Numbered from the stretch's first letter, positions 1 to 8,780 are shown. The stretch: 64,000 nt of DNA from Actinacidiphila yanglinensis (GCF_900107965.1 NZ_FNVU01000006.1:484864-548863), one strand, 5' to 3'. The notes: generated from the letters alone by a model not told the origin. Numbers and translations: made by a program.

Positions 1-2
1 AC

Positions 3-476
3 GACCTGCACCGTTTCAACGTCCTGGGGTCGATCAGCTACGACCACCCCGACCCGTCGATCTTCACCGTCCTGACCTCCCCCTCGGACACCCCCGGCCT
101 CGCGGGCGCGGACTTCGTGGTGTTCGCCCCGCGCTGGCTCGTCGGCGAGGACACCTTCCGGCCCCCGTACTTCCACCGGAACGTGATGTCGGAGTTCATG
201 GGCCTGGTCGAGGGCGCTTACGACGCGAAGGCCGAGGGCTTCGTCCCCGGCGGCGCCTCCCTGCACAACATGATGTCCGCGCACGGCCCGGACCGGACCA
301 CCTTCGACCGTGCCAGCAGCGCGGAACTGCGGCCGCAGAAGATCGACGACGGGCTCGCGTTCATGTTCGAGACCCGCTGGCCGGTCGTCCCGACCGCGCA
401 CGCACTGACGGCGGGACACCGCCAGGAGCGATACGACGCGGTGTGGGAGGGACTTGAGAGAAACTTCCGACCGTGA
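3..476 (+). CDS. hmgA: Homogentisate 1,2-dioxygenase, C-terminal part (gene starts before the window)
   Basis: Opens homogentisate to maleylacetoacetate in tyrosine and phenylalanine breakdown, using O2 and one Fe(II); cytoplasmic. Only the last 157 codons are present, because the open frame runs off the left edge. The segment [14 protein letters not shown] followed by [15 protein letters not shown] matches the iron site of the family: a His (codon at 174), a Glu six residues later (codon at 192) and a His 36 residues after the first (codon at 282), the same spacing as His335/Glu341/His371 of the human enzyme. The stop TGA lies inside the GTGA start overlap of the next gene, a GntR regulator, so the two are probably co-transcribed. 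Confidence 0.95.
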   Translation, partial: DLHRFNVLGSISYDHPDPSIFTVLTSPSDTPGLAGADFVVFAPRWLVGEDTFRPPYFHRNVMSEFMGLVEGAYDAKAEGFVPGGASLHNMMSAHGPDRTTFDRASSAELRPQKIDDGLAFMFETRWPVVPTAHALTAGHRQERYDAVWEGLERNFRP

Positions 477-1219
477 ACTCCTTCGCCCCCGACTCGCTGG
501 TCCTCAACCGCAAGCTGCCGCTGTGGTACCAGGTCTCGCAGTCCCTGCGGGCCTCGATACTCGGCCGGCACGCGGACGCTCCCCTCCGGCTGCCCACCGA
601 GGACGACCTGGCCGAGCACTACGGGGTGAGCGTGCTCACCATGCGCCAGGCGCTGAAGGAGTTGGAAACCGAGGGACTGATATCCCGGCACCGCAGGCGC
701 GGCACCTTCATCGAGCCGACCGCGCTGCGCGGAGCGCCGGTGAAGCTGCTCGGTTCGGTGGACGCCATCGTCGCCCAGCAGTCCGGCGGCCGCACCACGA
801 TCCTGTCGCACGGCCCCGTGCCCCTGCCCGCGGAGGCCGCCGAGTACTTCCCCGACCTCACCGAAGCCGTCGCCTTCCGCCGGCTGCGCCATGACGAGTC
901 GGGCGAGCCCTCCAACTGGGCCGAGAACCACGTCCGCCCCGAACTCGCCGCCCGCATCGACCTCGCCGATCTGGAGCGCTGGCCGATGACGAAAGTGCTG
1001 CGCGATGTGCTGGGGGTGCGGATCAGCCGCATCACGGACACCTTGGAGGCGCGACTCGCCGCCCCGGACACCGCCCGCCTGCTGCACGTGCCGCTGCTCA
1101 GCCCGATACTCCACTACACCGGCGTGACGTACGACGACACGGGCCGGGCCGTCGACGTGGTCCGCATCCACTACCGCGGCGACCGGTTCTCCTTCACCGT
1201 GACCATGGAGGCGCCCTGA
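473..1219 (+). CDS. GntR-family transcriptional regulator with UTRA ligand domain
   Basis: DNA-binding regulator of the HutC subfamily. Residues about 15-85 form the winged helix-turn-helix ([14 protein letters not shown], then [15 protein letters not shown] and RHRRRGTFI), and residues about 100-245 form the UTRA effector domain, ending in the typical [15 protein letters not shown] strand pair. The GTG start overlaps the hmgA stop by 4 bp (GTGA), implying translational coupling. Inference: it probably responds to homogentisate or a related aromatic-acid intermediate and controls this catabolic operon. The effector cannot be read from sequence. Length (248 residues) is normal for the family. 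Confidence 0.9.
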   Translation: MNSFAPDSLVLNRKLPLWYQVSQSLRASILGRHADAPLRLPTEDDLAEHYGVSVLTMRQALKELETEGLISRHRRRGTFIEPTALRGAPVKLLGSVDAIVAQQSGGRTTILSHGPVPLPAEAAEYFPDLTEAVAFRRLRHDESGEPSNWAENHVRPELAARIDLADLERWPMTKVLRDVLGVRISRITDTLEARLAAPDTARLLHVPLLSPILHYTGVTYDDTGRAVDVVRIHYRGDRFSFTVTMEAP

Positions 1220-1233
1220 GGGCTCTCAGTAGC

Positions 1234-2484
1234 ATGCATACGGTGAGCGATGACGCGCCTTTGCTGGACGACCTGATGCCCTGGTCGGTGCGCCCGCTGC
1301 GGATCGGCCGCGGCTGGCCGATGGCACCAGAACCCACCTGCCTGCGGGCACGCTGGACGCTCCTCACCACCGCGTCGGACGAAGCCGCCAGAACCGCCCT
1401 GTTCCACCCGACCCGCGCCCGCGGCCCGCATACCCCCGTCGCCCAACTTCCCGGCCACCGCACCCCCACCACCGCGATCGCCCGCGAGGACGGCCGGTGC
1501 CCGGAACCGGTGCGCATCCAGCACGGACCCTTCGACCAGGAGTGGCTGATACCCGACCACCGGCTCATCGACGTGGCGCGCCCCGAGTTGTGGCGGATCG
1601 CCGACGACCGGCAGGTGTTCGCCGTCGAGCAGAGCCCGCTGCCGGACACCCAGGAGCCCGCGGTGACCTTCTGCGCGCTGCTGCCCGACGGGCGCTCACC
1701 GGCCGGCAAACCCGCCCTGATCCGACCGCTCTATCGGCAGCCCGGCGGCCGGGATCCGAACCTGGCACCGGGGCTGACCGCCTGGCTCTCCACCCGCCTG
1801 GGCACCGACGTCGACGCCGAGGGCACCTTCGCCTGGATCGCCGCAACCGCCCGCCCGGGCCGCCGGGGTTGCGTCGTGCCCCTCCCCCGCACCCCGGAGC
1901 AGTGGAGGGAAGGACTGGCCCTGGGCCGCAGATCGCTGTGGCTGCACACCCGAGGTGCCCGATACGCCGATTCCACCCAGGGCCGTGACGCCGCCCGGTT
2001 GAAGCCACCCGCCGGGAGCCGCCCCTACGTCAGGGCACCGCTGCCCGCCCGGCCCCGACCCGACGAGTTGAGGTACGACCCGGAAGAGCGCGCCCTGTGG
2101 ATCGGCTCCGGCCAGGTGGCCCCCGTCACACTCGACACGTGGGAGACGACGGCAGGCGGCGTACGCGTGCTGGAGGCGTGGTACGCCCGGCGCACCACGC
2201 CGGGCGAACCCGGCTCGCTGGAAGCGCTGCGCCCCGCGGCGTGGAGCCGGACCACGACCTCCGAGCTCCTGGAACTCATCACCGTGCTGACGCTGCTGGC
2301 CCAGTTGCGGGGAGAACAAGCGGACTTCGCGAATCAGTTGGCGACTTCGGGCGACAGCAGGGCGACCGGCGCGGTGGCGCTGCGGGCCGAGGGAGTCCTT
2401 CCGGTCCCCGGAGCCAGGCGCAGGCCCGCCTCCGTGCTGGAGCACCACGAGGAGGGCCCCGACGGGCAGTTCGCCCTGCTGTGA
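1234..2484 (+). CDS. Stand-alone type ISP restriction enzyme C-terminal specificity domain protein
   Basis: A 416-residue protein that resembles the C-terminal target-recognition region of single-chain type ISP (LlaGI-like) restriction-modification enzymes. The supporting stretches are VRIQHGPFDQEWLIPDHRLID with RIADDRQVFAVEQ near residues 90-135, and LRYDPEERALWIGSGQ, VTLDTWE and GVRVLEAWYARR near 275-330. No nuclease, helicase or methyltransferase motif is present, and no such gene lies on either side, so it is not a complete system. Its role is unknown; it may be a domesticated DNA-binding remnant. A GTG at 1243, nine bases inside, sits 7 nt after a TAGCAT -10-like box and could be a leaderless start. 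Confidence 0.65.
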   Translation: MHTVSDDAPLLDDLMPWSVRPLRIGRGWPMAPEPTCLRARWTLLTTASDEAARTALFHPTRARGPHTPVAQLPGHRTPTTAIAREDGRCPEPVRIQHGPFDQEWLIPDHRLIDVARPELWRIADDRQVFAVEQSPLPDTQEPAVTFCALLPDGRSPAGKPALIRPLYRQPGGRDPNLAPGLTAWLSTRLGTDVDAEGTFAWIAATARPGRRGCVVPLPRTPEQWREGLALGRRSLWLHTRGARYADSTQGRDAARLKPPAGSRPYVRAPLPARPRPDELRYDPEERALWIGSGQVAPVTLDTWETTAGGVRVLEAWYARRTTPGEPGSLEALRPAAWSRTTTSELLELITVLTLLAQLRGEQADFANQLATSGDSRATGAVALRAEGVLPVPGARRRPASVLEHHEEGPDGQFALL

Positions 2485-2569
2485 GCGGTGGTTCGGCTGC
2501 GGCCGCTGGGGAGGACGGCCGCAGGAACCCACCGCGTGGACAGCGGGATGTACGCGAACTGCTCGCGAG

Positions 2570-2833
2570 TCAGCCCCGGTTGCCGAAGAGGGACCTCCGC
2601 AGTCGGCGCAACGGCGCGAACAGGGAGACCCGGGCACCCTTGTTTGTCTTGGTGTGCGCCGTGTTGCGCGAGGTCAGCTCCCGCAACAGCACGGTCGCCT
2701 CCTCAGCCTCGCGTTGCGGCACGGCAGGGCCGGCCAGTACCGAGAGATGCCGGTCCAGACGCGCACTGGACGCCGTGGTACCGCAGTTGATGGCAGGCAC
2801 TCTGGGCCTGCCGTGCATCGCTATCTGTTCCAT
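2570..2833 (-). CDS. Small conserved basic protein of unknown function
   Basis: An 87-residue protein (MEQIAMHGRPRVPAINCG at the start, LRRLRRSLFGNRG at the end). I do not recognise a domain. The ATG at 2833 is chosen over the upstream in-frame ATG at 2866 because it follows a good GGGGAG ribosome site. The N-terminal half is neutral and the C-terminus strongly basic (Arg-rich), suggesting nucleic-acid or membrane contact; that is inference. It lies convergent to the type ISP-like gene, 85 bp away. I believe similar short proteins occur at this locus in other streptomycetes, but could not check. Confidence 0.6.
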   Translation of the reverse strand: MEQIAMHGRPRVPAINCGTTASSARLDRHLSVLAGPAVPQREAEEATVLLRELTSRNTAHTKTNKGARVSLFAPLRRLRRSLFGNRG

Positions 2834-2990
2834 GACTCTCCCCACCCTATCGAGGGCACCCTGCACGGGCAGGGTAACCCTATCGCCCCCGCAACGTCAC
2901 GTGCGCATCCCCCGTCCGCCTCTGTCGCCCGATTCACCTTCCCTTCAAGGGTGTTGACGCTGGAACGGACGTGCGGAGAACGCTCGCGCA

Positions 2991-3785
2991 TCATGCCCCG
3001 GCGGCGAAAGTCGACAGATAGCCCTTGGACTGACCGGCCGCGGTCGGGTGGTAGGACTCGTCCGTCGGAAGCGTGACGCTGTGCAACCACGGGGCGCCGG
3101 AGCACAGTTCGTGACCGGCGAAGACCTTGCGGACGTCGGCGAACGTGAACCCGTGGACGGCCGCACGCTTGGCGATGACCCCGTCCAGGTCGTCGGCCGC
3201 GGCGTCGATGGCCCTGCGGTCGGTGTCGCTCAGGCCGAGCAGGCAGCCGCCGGGAACTTTGTAGACATGCGGATACCCGAGCACGACCACGTGGGCGTGC
3301 GGACCCTTGACGCGAATCCTGTCGTACAGAGTGTCGAGCAGACCCGGAAGGCGCTTGTCGACGAAGGTACGTGCCTTGGCGATCCGGGCCGTGCAGGATT
3401 TCTGCGACTCGAGGGCACAGGTCGACATGACGTCGGAGAACGCCGCGTCGTTTCCCCCCACGCTGATGCTGATCAGGCTGGTCGCCGAGGTGACCGGTTT
3501 CAGCTGGCCGCCGGCGACGTCCGTGGTCTTGGCACCCGAGCAGGCGGTGAAGGCGAAGGACGAAGGGTGATGGGCCGCCGCCCACAACTCCGGATAGGCC
3601 CTGGTACTTCGCTTGCAGGCGCCACTGGAGGCGTCGTATCCGCCGGCGCCGACCCCGGAGGAGTAGGAGTCGCCGAGAGCGACGTAGCGGGCGGCCGCCG
3701 CGTGCGCGGAACCGGTCCCGAGCAGGCCGGCGGTGCACATGAGGGCCAACGCGGACGCGGATGAGGCGAAGTGGCGCATTTTCAT
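2991..3785 (-). CDS. Secreted SGNH/GDSL-type lipase or esterase
   Basis: Extracellular ester hydrolase of the Streptomyces SGNH family. Starting at ATG 3785 (RBS AGGGAG) the 264-residue precursor has a signal peptide of about 30 residues ending SAHAAAA. The four SGNH blocks are visible: GDSYSSG with the nucleophile Ser, a GAKTTD stretch holding the oxyanion Gly, GGND with the Asn, and DESYHPTAAGQ with the catalytic Asp and His. Six Cys in the mature part fit three disulfides as in the S. coelicolor and S. rimosus lipases. An upstream in-frame ATG at 3815 would bury the signal peptide and has no ribosome site. Probably monocistronic. Confidence 0.93.
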   Translation of the reverse strand: MKMRHFASSASALALMCTAGLLGTGSAHAAAARYVALGDSYSSGVGAGGYDASSGACKRSTRAYPELWAAAHHPSSFAFTACSGAKTTDVAGGQLKPVTSATSLISISVGGNDAAFSDVMSTCALESQKSCTARIAKARTFVDKRLPGLLDTLYDRIRVKGPHAHVVVLGYPHVYKVPGGCLLGLSDTDRRAIDAAADDLDGVIAKRAAVHGFTFADVRKVFAGHELCSGAPWLHSVTLPTDESYHPTAAGQSKGYLSTFAAGA

Positions 3786-4027
3786 GAGGGACTCCCTGGT
3801 GGGTTCACCGGCCACCCGCTCGCGACGTCGACGACGCCCTCAGGAGGGGCCATGGGTACGGAAACTGTTGGGCGGTCAACAAGGCGGTCCCGCCGCCTCG
3901 TTGGCCCCACAGAATTCATATCCGGACACATGTGCGGCAAATCAACCCTTTCGAGGGGTTTGGGAATCCGGACGGAAGTCCGGGGCGGACCGAAAAGCGC
4001 TGGGCGATTGCCACGCGGTGCCGGATC

Positions 4028-5194
4028 ATGGGCCCCATGTCCGCCACACCCCGCGCACCGAGGAGGCACGTGCCGCCCACTTCCCCGTCCTCGGACAGGA
4101 AGGCCGCCACGGCGACCGATCCCTCCCGGGCCCTGCCCATCCACGTGCGCCTGGACGACAGCGACTCGCCGTCCGACGTCGTCGACGCCCTGTTCCTGGG
4201 CCGTTTCACCTCGGGAGAGCAACCCTTCGCACGCAGCAGTTCGCTGGAGAGCGTCAAACCGGGCCTCACCCTGGTCCCCCCGGACGCGGCCCTGCTGCGG
4301 CAGGCGCGCGACAAGGACCGCAGCGCTCTGCTGGCCGAGGGCGACGGCTGGACGATCCTGGTCTCGCGCTGGAACCGGGGGGCCGACGTCACCGTGGCCG
4401 CGACCTCCGACGAACTCGCCGAGCAGGTGCTGAAGTCGGTCGTCGACGACGCGGAGGACGAACCGGAGCCGCAGTCCGACAACATCACCATGGGCTTCTG
4501 GTACGTCTCGCCCCGGCGCGGCCCGCACCGCACCACCCGGAAGATCTCCGCCGCCACCTGGGAGGAGCTGCGCGGCAACTACTCGGCGCCGGTGGCCGAC
4601 GCGATGGACGGCCTGATGAAGCTGACCGCCGACGACGTCACCGGGCGGCTGCTGCTGCTCCACGGGCCGCCCGGCACCGGGAAGACGTCCGCGCTCCGCA
4701 CGCTCGCGCGCTCATGGCGTGACTGGTGCCAGGTGGACTGCGTACTGGACCCCGAGCGCCTCTTCAACGACGTCGGCTACCTGATGGACATCGCCATCGG
4801 TGAGAACGACGACGAGGGTGGCCGGTGGCGGCTGCTCCTGCTGGAGGACTGCGACGAACTCATCCGCGGCCAGGCCAAGCACGAGACCGGCCAGGCGCTG
4901 TCGCGGCTGCTCAACCTCACCGACGGGCTGCTCGGCCAGGGCCGCAACGTCCTGGTCGGCATCACCACCAACGAGGATCTGGAGCGCCTGCACCCGGCAG
5001 TGGTCAGGCCCGGTCGCTGCCTGGCCCGCATCGAGGTCGGCCCGCTGAACCGGGAAGAGGCGGTGCGATGGCTCGGCACCGGTGAAGGCATCGGCCGTGA
5101 CGGCGCCACCCTCGCCGAGTTGTACGCCTTGCGGCGCGGAGCCTCTCCCGCCCTGGCCGGACCGACCCGGACCGAAGGCGGCCTCTACCTGTGA
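4028..5194 (+). CDS. AAA-family ATPase with an N-terminal DUF5925-like domain
   Basis: A 388-residue cytoplasmic ATPase. The N-terminal half (to about residue 165) has no recognised catalytic motif and looks like the DUF5925 region found with such ATPases in actinobacteria. The C-terminal half is an AAA module: Walker A GPPGTGKTS, Walker B LLLLEDCDE, a sensor-1-like GITTNED and an arginine-finger region HPAVVRPGRC. The chain ends soon after, with a short lid, so the AAA core is near minimal. No ribosome site is visible before ATG 4028 or ATG 4037, so the start is uncertain and may be leaderless. Substrate and partners are unknown. It ends at a terminator shared with the convergent GntR gene. 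Confidence 0.75.
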   Translation: MGPMSATPRAPRRHVPPTSPSSDRKAATATDPSRALPIHVRLDDSDSPSDVVDALFLGRFTSGEQPFARSSSLESVKPGLTLVPPDAALLRQARDKDRSALLAEGDGWTILVSRWNRGADVTVAATSDELAEQVLKSVVDDAEDEPEPQSDNITMGFWYVSPRRGPHRTTRKISAATWEELRGNYSAPVADAMDGLMKLTADDVTGRLLLLHGPPGTGKTSALRTLARSWRDWCQVDCVLDPERLFNDVGYLMDIAIGENDDEGGRWRLLLLEDCDELIRGQAKHETGQALSRLLNLTDGLLGQGRNVLVGITTNEDLERLHPAVVRPGRCLARIEVGPLNREEAVRWLGTGEGIGRDGATLAELYALRRGASPALAGPTRTEGGLYL

Positions 5195-5227
5195 CGGCGT
5201 ACGGCGTGAACTACTCGCCGTACGCCG
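5195..5227. terminator. Bidirectional hairpin terminator between convergent genes
   Basis: Perfect 12-bp inverted repeat: CGGCGTACGGCG at 5195-5206 and its complement at 5216-5227, with a 9-nt loop. It begins right after the stop of the AAA ATPase gene and its right arm forms the last codons of the convergent GntR gene. Confidence 0.75.
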
Positions 5228-5582
5228 CCCGCAGGGCCTCCTCCATCGCGGCGCGGGCGGCCTCGCGGTCCAGGCCCAGGCGGCGCGCCCGCTCCGCGTA
5301 AGCGGTTGCGGCAGCGGCCACCTCGCGGGCCTGCGCGTCACCCGCCGCGATGTACGTGCCGTGCCGGCCCCGGGTCTCGATCACCCCGTCGGCCTCCAGC
5401 GCGCGGTACGCCTTCGCGACGGTGTTCGCCGCGAGCCCCAACTGCTCGGCGAGGCCGCGCACGGTGGGCAGCTTGTAGTTGACCGGGAGGAGACCGGCCC
5501 GCGCCTCCTCGGCGATCTGGGCGCGCACCTGCTCGTACGGAGCGCTGGCCGCGTCCAGATCGATCGTGATCCTCAAGCTCAT
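5211..5582 (-). CDS. Small GntR-family (YtrA-like) transcriptional regulator
   Basis: A 123-residue regulator. The winged helix-turn-helix covers residues 12-80 (YEQVRAQIAEEARAG, LPTVRGLAEQLGLAANTVAKAYRALE, then GRHGTYIAAG). It has only a short helical C-terminal tail and no ligand-binding domain, which is the YtrA arrangement. The ATG overlaps the stop of the upstream methyltransferase-Nudix gene by 4 bp (ATGA), so the two are translationally coupled. YtrA-type regulators usually repress their own operon, so it likely controls the fusion enzyme. The effector is unknown. Confidence 0.9.
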   Translation of the reverse strand: MSLRITIDLDAASAPYEQVRAQIAEEARAGLLPVNYKLPTVRGLAEQLGLAANTVAKAYRALEADGVIETRGRHGTYIAAGDAQAREVAAAATAYAERARRLGLDREAARAAMEEALRAAYGE

Positions 5583-6715
5583 ACGCCGGATACTGGCACA
5601 CCGGGCGGCGCCAGCGGCACCGCCCGGGCCGGACCGTCCGGAGCGTAGGCGATGGTGTCGCCGCTCTCGTGCAGATGGAGCAGGAAACGGTGTCCCGCCC
5701 GGTATCCGTCGATGGCCGCGCGGCAGTAGGCGACCATGTCGTCCGGCAGCTCGTCCAGCGGGTACCAGCCGAGGCCCGAGCACTTGTCGGGTTCGCGGTT
5801 GACCGGCTCGGCGTCGCCGGCCGCACGGCGCGCGACGAAGAACCAGCCGATCCTCGCCCGGCCCTCGGGGGAGCGGTGCTGCATCACCAGGGCGGCTTCC
5901 AGGTCGCCGGGGGCCAGCTCCAGCCCGATCTCCTCGCGGGTCTCCCGGAGCATGCCGCTCCTCACGTCCTCGCCGTCCTCGAGGTGCCCGGACGGCGCGT
6001 GCAGCAGGCCGTCCGCGTAGCCCGTGCCGTGCCGCCGGGACAGCAGCACCTCTTCGCCACGCAGCAGGATCAGATGGACGTCGACGATCTCCGTGTGACG
6101 GCGGGAGGAGCGCGGGGCGGGCCGGACCACCGCCGCGTAGCGTTCGTCGGACACCGCGCGGCCCCACAGGGCCGTCTCCTGGGCAAGGTGCTCGATGTGG
6201 GTGGAACCGCCGAAGGGTGCGGTGAGTTCGGCGAGGGCATCGGCGGAGATCCCGGCCGGCGGAGATCCCCATCGACCCTCGATGAGGACGAGCCGCCCGC
6301 CGGGACGCAGCAGGTCGGCCCACCGCCGCAGCGCGGCCTCGGGATCGGGCAGGGCCCACACCACGTGGCGGACGAGTACGACGTCGAACCCGCCTGTGCC
6401 CACGGGCGGATGGGCCGCGTCTGCGACGAGCACCCGGGCGTCCGTGCCGGCGAGCTTCGCGCGGGCCCGCCCGGCCATTCGCTCCGACCGGTCCAGCGCG
6501 ACGACCCGGTGCCCGTCGGCGACCGCGAGTTGCGCGAGGCTTCCGGTGCCGCAGCCGAGGTCGAGCAGGTCACACGGCGACGTGGGGAGCCACGACCGCA
6601 GTCGTGTCTCCCAGGCCGACCGGACGCGCGGATCGCGCAGCCCGTGGTCGGGCTCGTCGTCGAAGTGGTCGGCGGCGGCATCCCAGTACCGCCGGTTGTC
6701 TGTCTCGGTGCTCAT
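5579..6715 (-). CDS. Fusion of class I SAM-dependent methyltransferase and Nudix hydrolase
   Basis: Two enzymes in one 378-residue chain. Residues about 1-200 are a class I methyltransferase: LLDLGCGTGSLAQLA is the SAM-binding motif I, followed by VVALDRSERM and FDVVLVRHVVWALPDP. Residues about 210-360 are a Nudix hydrolase: VHLILLRGEEVLLSRR, then the box GHLEDGEDVRSGMLRETREEIG with the REx2EE metal ligands intact. Substrates of both halves are unknown. ATG 6715 is preferred because the 40 residues encoded upstream of it look non-coding. The stop overlaps the GntR gene start by 4 bp. A nucleotide-type substrate shared between the halves is possible but is only inference. Confidence 0.88.
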   Translation of the reverse strand: MSTETDNRRYWDAAADHFDDEPDHGLRDPRVRSAWETRLRSWLPTSPCDLLDLGCGTGSLAQLAVADGHRVVALDRSERMAGRARAKLAGTDARVLVADAAHPPVGTGGFDVVLVRHVVWALPDPEAALRRWADLLRPGGRLVLIEGRWGSPPAGISADALAELTAPFGGSTHIEHLAQETALWGRAVSDERYAAVVRPAPRSSRRHTEIVDVHLILLRGEEVLLSRRHGTGYADGLLHAPSGHLEDGEDVRSGMLRETREEIGLELAPGDLEAALVMQHRSPEGRARIGWFFVARRAAGDAEPVNREPDKCSGLGWYPLDELPDDMVAYCRAAIDGYRAGHRFLLHLHESGDTIAYAPDGPARAVPLAPPGVPVSGV

Positions 6716-6892
6716 GGGGGAAGGGTCCCATCCGCCTCTGACAGCCAGGCGACCGCTTCGCGGGAACCGCCCCGCCCGGCTCCTCCAGGGGATGTCGCAT
6801 CCCGTGGAGGAGCCGACCGCGTTCCGGGTGGCCAACGAGCGTCGGATGGCACGCCTTGACGGCCGGCGGCTCGCGGACGTCCCCGCCCTGGG

Positions 6893-7753
6893 TCAACTGA
6901 CCGCCGACAGGCAGGTGGTCGGGGTGGCGTGCGCGGGGTCGAGCGCGTTCGCCGCCTCGTGGAACGCGATGCGGTCGGTCAGGCCGAGGGCGACGTGCTC
7001 GGACACGTCGAGCGGGCAAAGGTTCTGGATCACCACGTTGCGGACGTTCGGGCCCGACAGCGCCTGGCTCGTGTAGGGCGTGACGACCTCGTCGTAGATG
7101 GTGGAGATCACCGTGTAGTGGACGCCGGGCACGGTGTCGCCGCCCGCGTTGAGTTGACCCAGGAAGTCCGATCCCACCAACTGGTCGGTCAGACCGGGGA
7201 GGTCGTCCCGGAGCAGGTCGACCGCGGCGGGGAAGTACGGCAGCAGTGCGTTCAGCCCGTCGAGAGTGGTGCCGTGGTTGTCCGGTGCCAGTGCGACCAG
7301 GGCATTCACCTTGGCGGCGCCACCGAGGAACTTCAGGTAGTAGCGCGGCATCATGCCGCCCTGCGAGTGGCCCACCATGTCGACCTTGGCGGCATGGGTG
7401 GCCGCAAGTACGCGGTCGGTGAAGTCGGAGAGCTGCTGCGCCGAGTCGGCGATCGGCCCCAGCCCGCCGACCAGACTCTCGCCGGGAAGCATGCCGTAGT
7501 CGAAGGAGAAGACGCAGTAGCCGCGCGCCACGAGATAGGGGGCGAGCACGAGCCAGTTGTCGGTGCCGTTGCCGAGGGTGCCGTGCACCAGGACGACGGG
7601 CCGGGGGTGCTGGGCGGACGGGTGGCAGGAGTAGTTGTTCCAACCGCTGGTCGGCGCGGAGCCGGCGGACGCGGAGGCGACGGCGGAGGGCGCGATCGCC
7701 AGCACGGTCGTCAGCGAGAAAACGGCCAGCAGCCGTTTCCAGGGCAACCTCAT
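6893..7753 (-). CDS. Secreted alpha/beta-hydrolase lipase (class 2 lipase family)
   Basis: Extracellular triacylglycerol lipase/esterase. From ATG 7753 (RBS GAGGAG) the precursor has 286 residues with a signal peptide MRLPWKRLLAVFSLT through about VASASA. The fold markers are VVLVHGTLGNGTDNW (oxyanion region), GHSQGGMMPRYYL with the nucleophile Ser, and a C-terminal region with ISTIYDEVVTPY (acid) and SEHVALGL (His). The Cys pairs (near YSCHPS, GYCVF, NLCPL, TTCLS) suggest two disulfides. The gene is single, on the minus strand, with a 14-bp palindrome about 50 bp upstream. Confidence 0.93.
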   Translation of the reverse strand: MRLPWKRLLAVFSLTTVLAIAPSAVASASAGSAPTSGWNNYSCHPSAQHPRPVVLVHGTLGNGTDNWLVLAPYLVARGYCVFSFDYGMLPGESLVGGLGPIADSAQQLSDFTDRVLAATHAAKVDMVGHSQGGMMPRYYLKFLGGAAKVNALVALAPDNHGTTLDGLNALLPYFPAAVDLLRDDLPGLTDQLVGSDFLGQLNAGGDTVPGVHYTVISTIYDEVVTPYTSQALSGPNVRNVVIQNLCPLDVSEHVALGLTDRIAFHEAANALDPAHATPTTCLSAVS

Positions 7754-7801
7754 GTGATCTCCTCGCAGGTCAGGGAAGTGGGCCAACGACGCCCGGCAGC
7801 C

Positions 7802-7815
7802 TGTGATCCGGATCA
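7802..7815. promoter_or_regulatory. 14-bp perfect palindrome upstream of the lipase gene
   Basis: GTGATCCGGATCAC is a perfect dyad about 50 bp upstream of the lipase start codon. Its position fits a regulator binding site, but no regulator is identified. Confidence 0.4.
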
Positions 7816-8021
7816 CTTTGCTGGACTCATGACAAGTTACGCACGGGTAGAAAGATCAGGGCTAGTTGCGGGCGGGTAAAAAATGTCGTGCGGACCGGGT
7901 CCCGCCGACCTTGACCGTCCGCGGGTCGGGCCCGACCACGGCCGGGGCCGCACCGGTGAGCGCGGGCCACGGCGTCCCCTAGCCTGGTGGCGCTCGATGA
8001 CACCATCGCCCGGGGGGTGGC

Positions 8022-8780
8022 ATGGACTCGTTGTCCTTGGTTTCGGCGATCGTCGCCGTCTGCGGTGCGGCGGCTGCCGCGCTCTTCAGCTACTGGCAGC
8101 AACGGCGCCTGCAGTCATGGGAACACCGCAACTACATGGACCGGTACGGCGCCTCCCTGGCCTGGGCCGCGTTCGACCTGCAGACCAGGCTGTACAACAT
8201 CCTGCACGGCCATGCCATCGACCAGGACCCCGAGCGCGGCTCCGGGTTCCTGACGGCCTTCCTCACCCAGGGCACCGCGGCCGAGGCCGACTTCGTCCGG
8301 CGCAGCACCGTCTTCGTGCTCGCCGAGTACCTCGGCTGGGTGGAGATCCTGCGCCGGGACATACAGTTCCTCGACCTTGGCAGGAGCCGCGTCAACACGC
8401 AGATCATGCTGCAGATCTCACGCATCGGCGCGAGCCTGGCCGCGATCGACCCCGCGAGCGACGAACTGCGCCTGTTCCGCGCCCAGCAGCGGGCGATCGG
8501 CGAGGTGATGGTGCATCCCGACGGAGAACCGGGCCGGCGCCGGTGCCTGGGCTACGCGGAGTTCTGCGCGAAGTTGGCGAACGACCGGGTCTTCGCCGCA
8601 TGGCTGGAGGTGCTGCTCGCAGACGTGGACCGGCTCGCCGCGGACGCCGCCCCCGCCGTGGACCGGCTCCAGGAGCTGCAGACCCAACTCGTGGCACTGA
8701 TCGACCTGCTCGATCCGAACAGGGCACGCTTCCCCCAGTTCCGGGTCGCCTTCGACCGCACCACCCACATGGCGGGATGA
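8022..8780 (+). CDS. Membrane-anchored protein of unknown function
   Basis: A 252-residue protein that I cannot assign. It begins with a single hydrophobic helix (SLVSAIVAVCGAAAAALFSYW, about residues 4-24) followed by the basic QQRRLQSWEHRN, so it is probably an N-in or signal-anchor protein whose mainly helical body (FVLAEYLGWVEILRRDIQFLD, LDLLDPNR) lies in the cytoplasm. No Cys or catalytic motif stands out. The start is supported by a GGGG-rich Shine-Dalgarno region just before ATG 8022. Both neighbours, the lipase and the prenyl synthase, are on the other strand, so it is monocistronic. Confidence 0.7.
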   Translation: MDSLSLVSAIVAVCGAAAAALFSYWQQRRLQSWEHRNYMDRYGASLAWAAFDLQTRLYNILHGHAIDQDPERGSGFLTAFLTQGTAAEADFVRRSTVFVLAEYLGWVEILRRDIQFLDLGRSRVNTQIMLQISRIGASLAAIDPASDELRLFRAQQRAIGEVMVHPDGEPGRRRCLGYAEFCAKLANDRVFAAWLEVLLADVDRLAADAAPAVDRLQELQTQLVALIDLLDPNRARFPQFRVAFDRTTHMAG

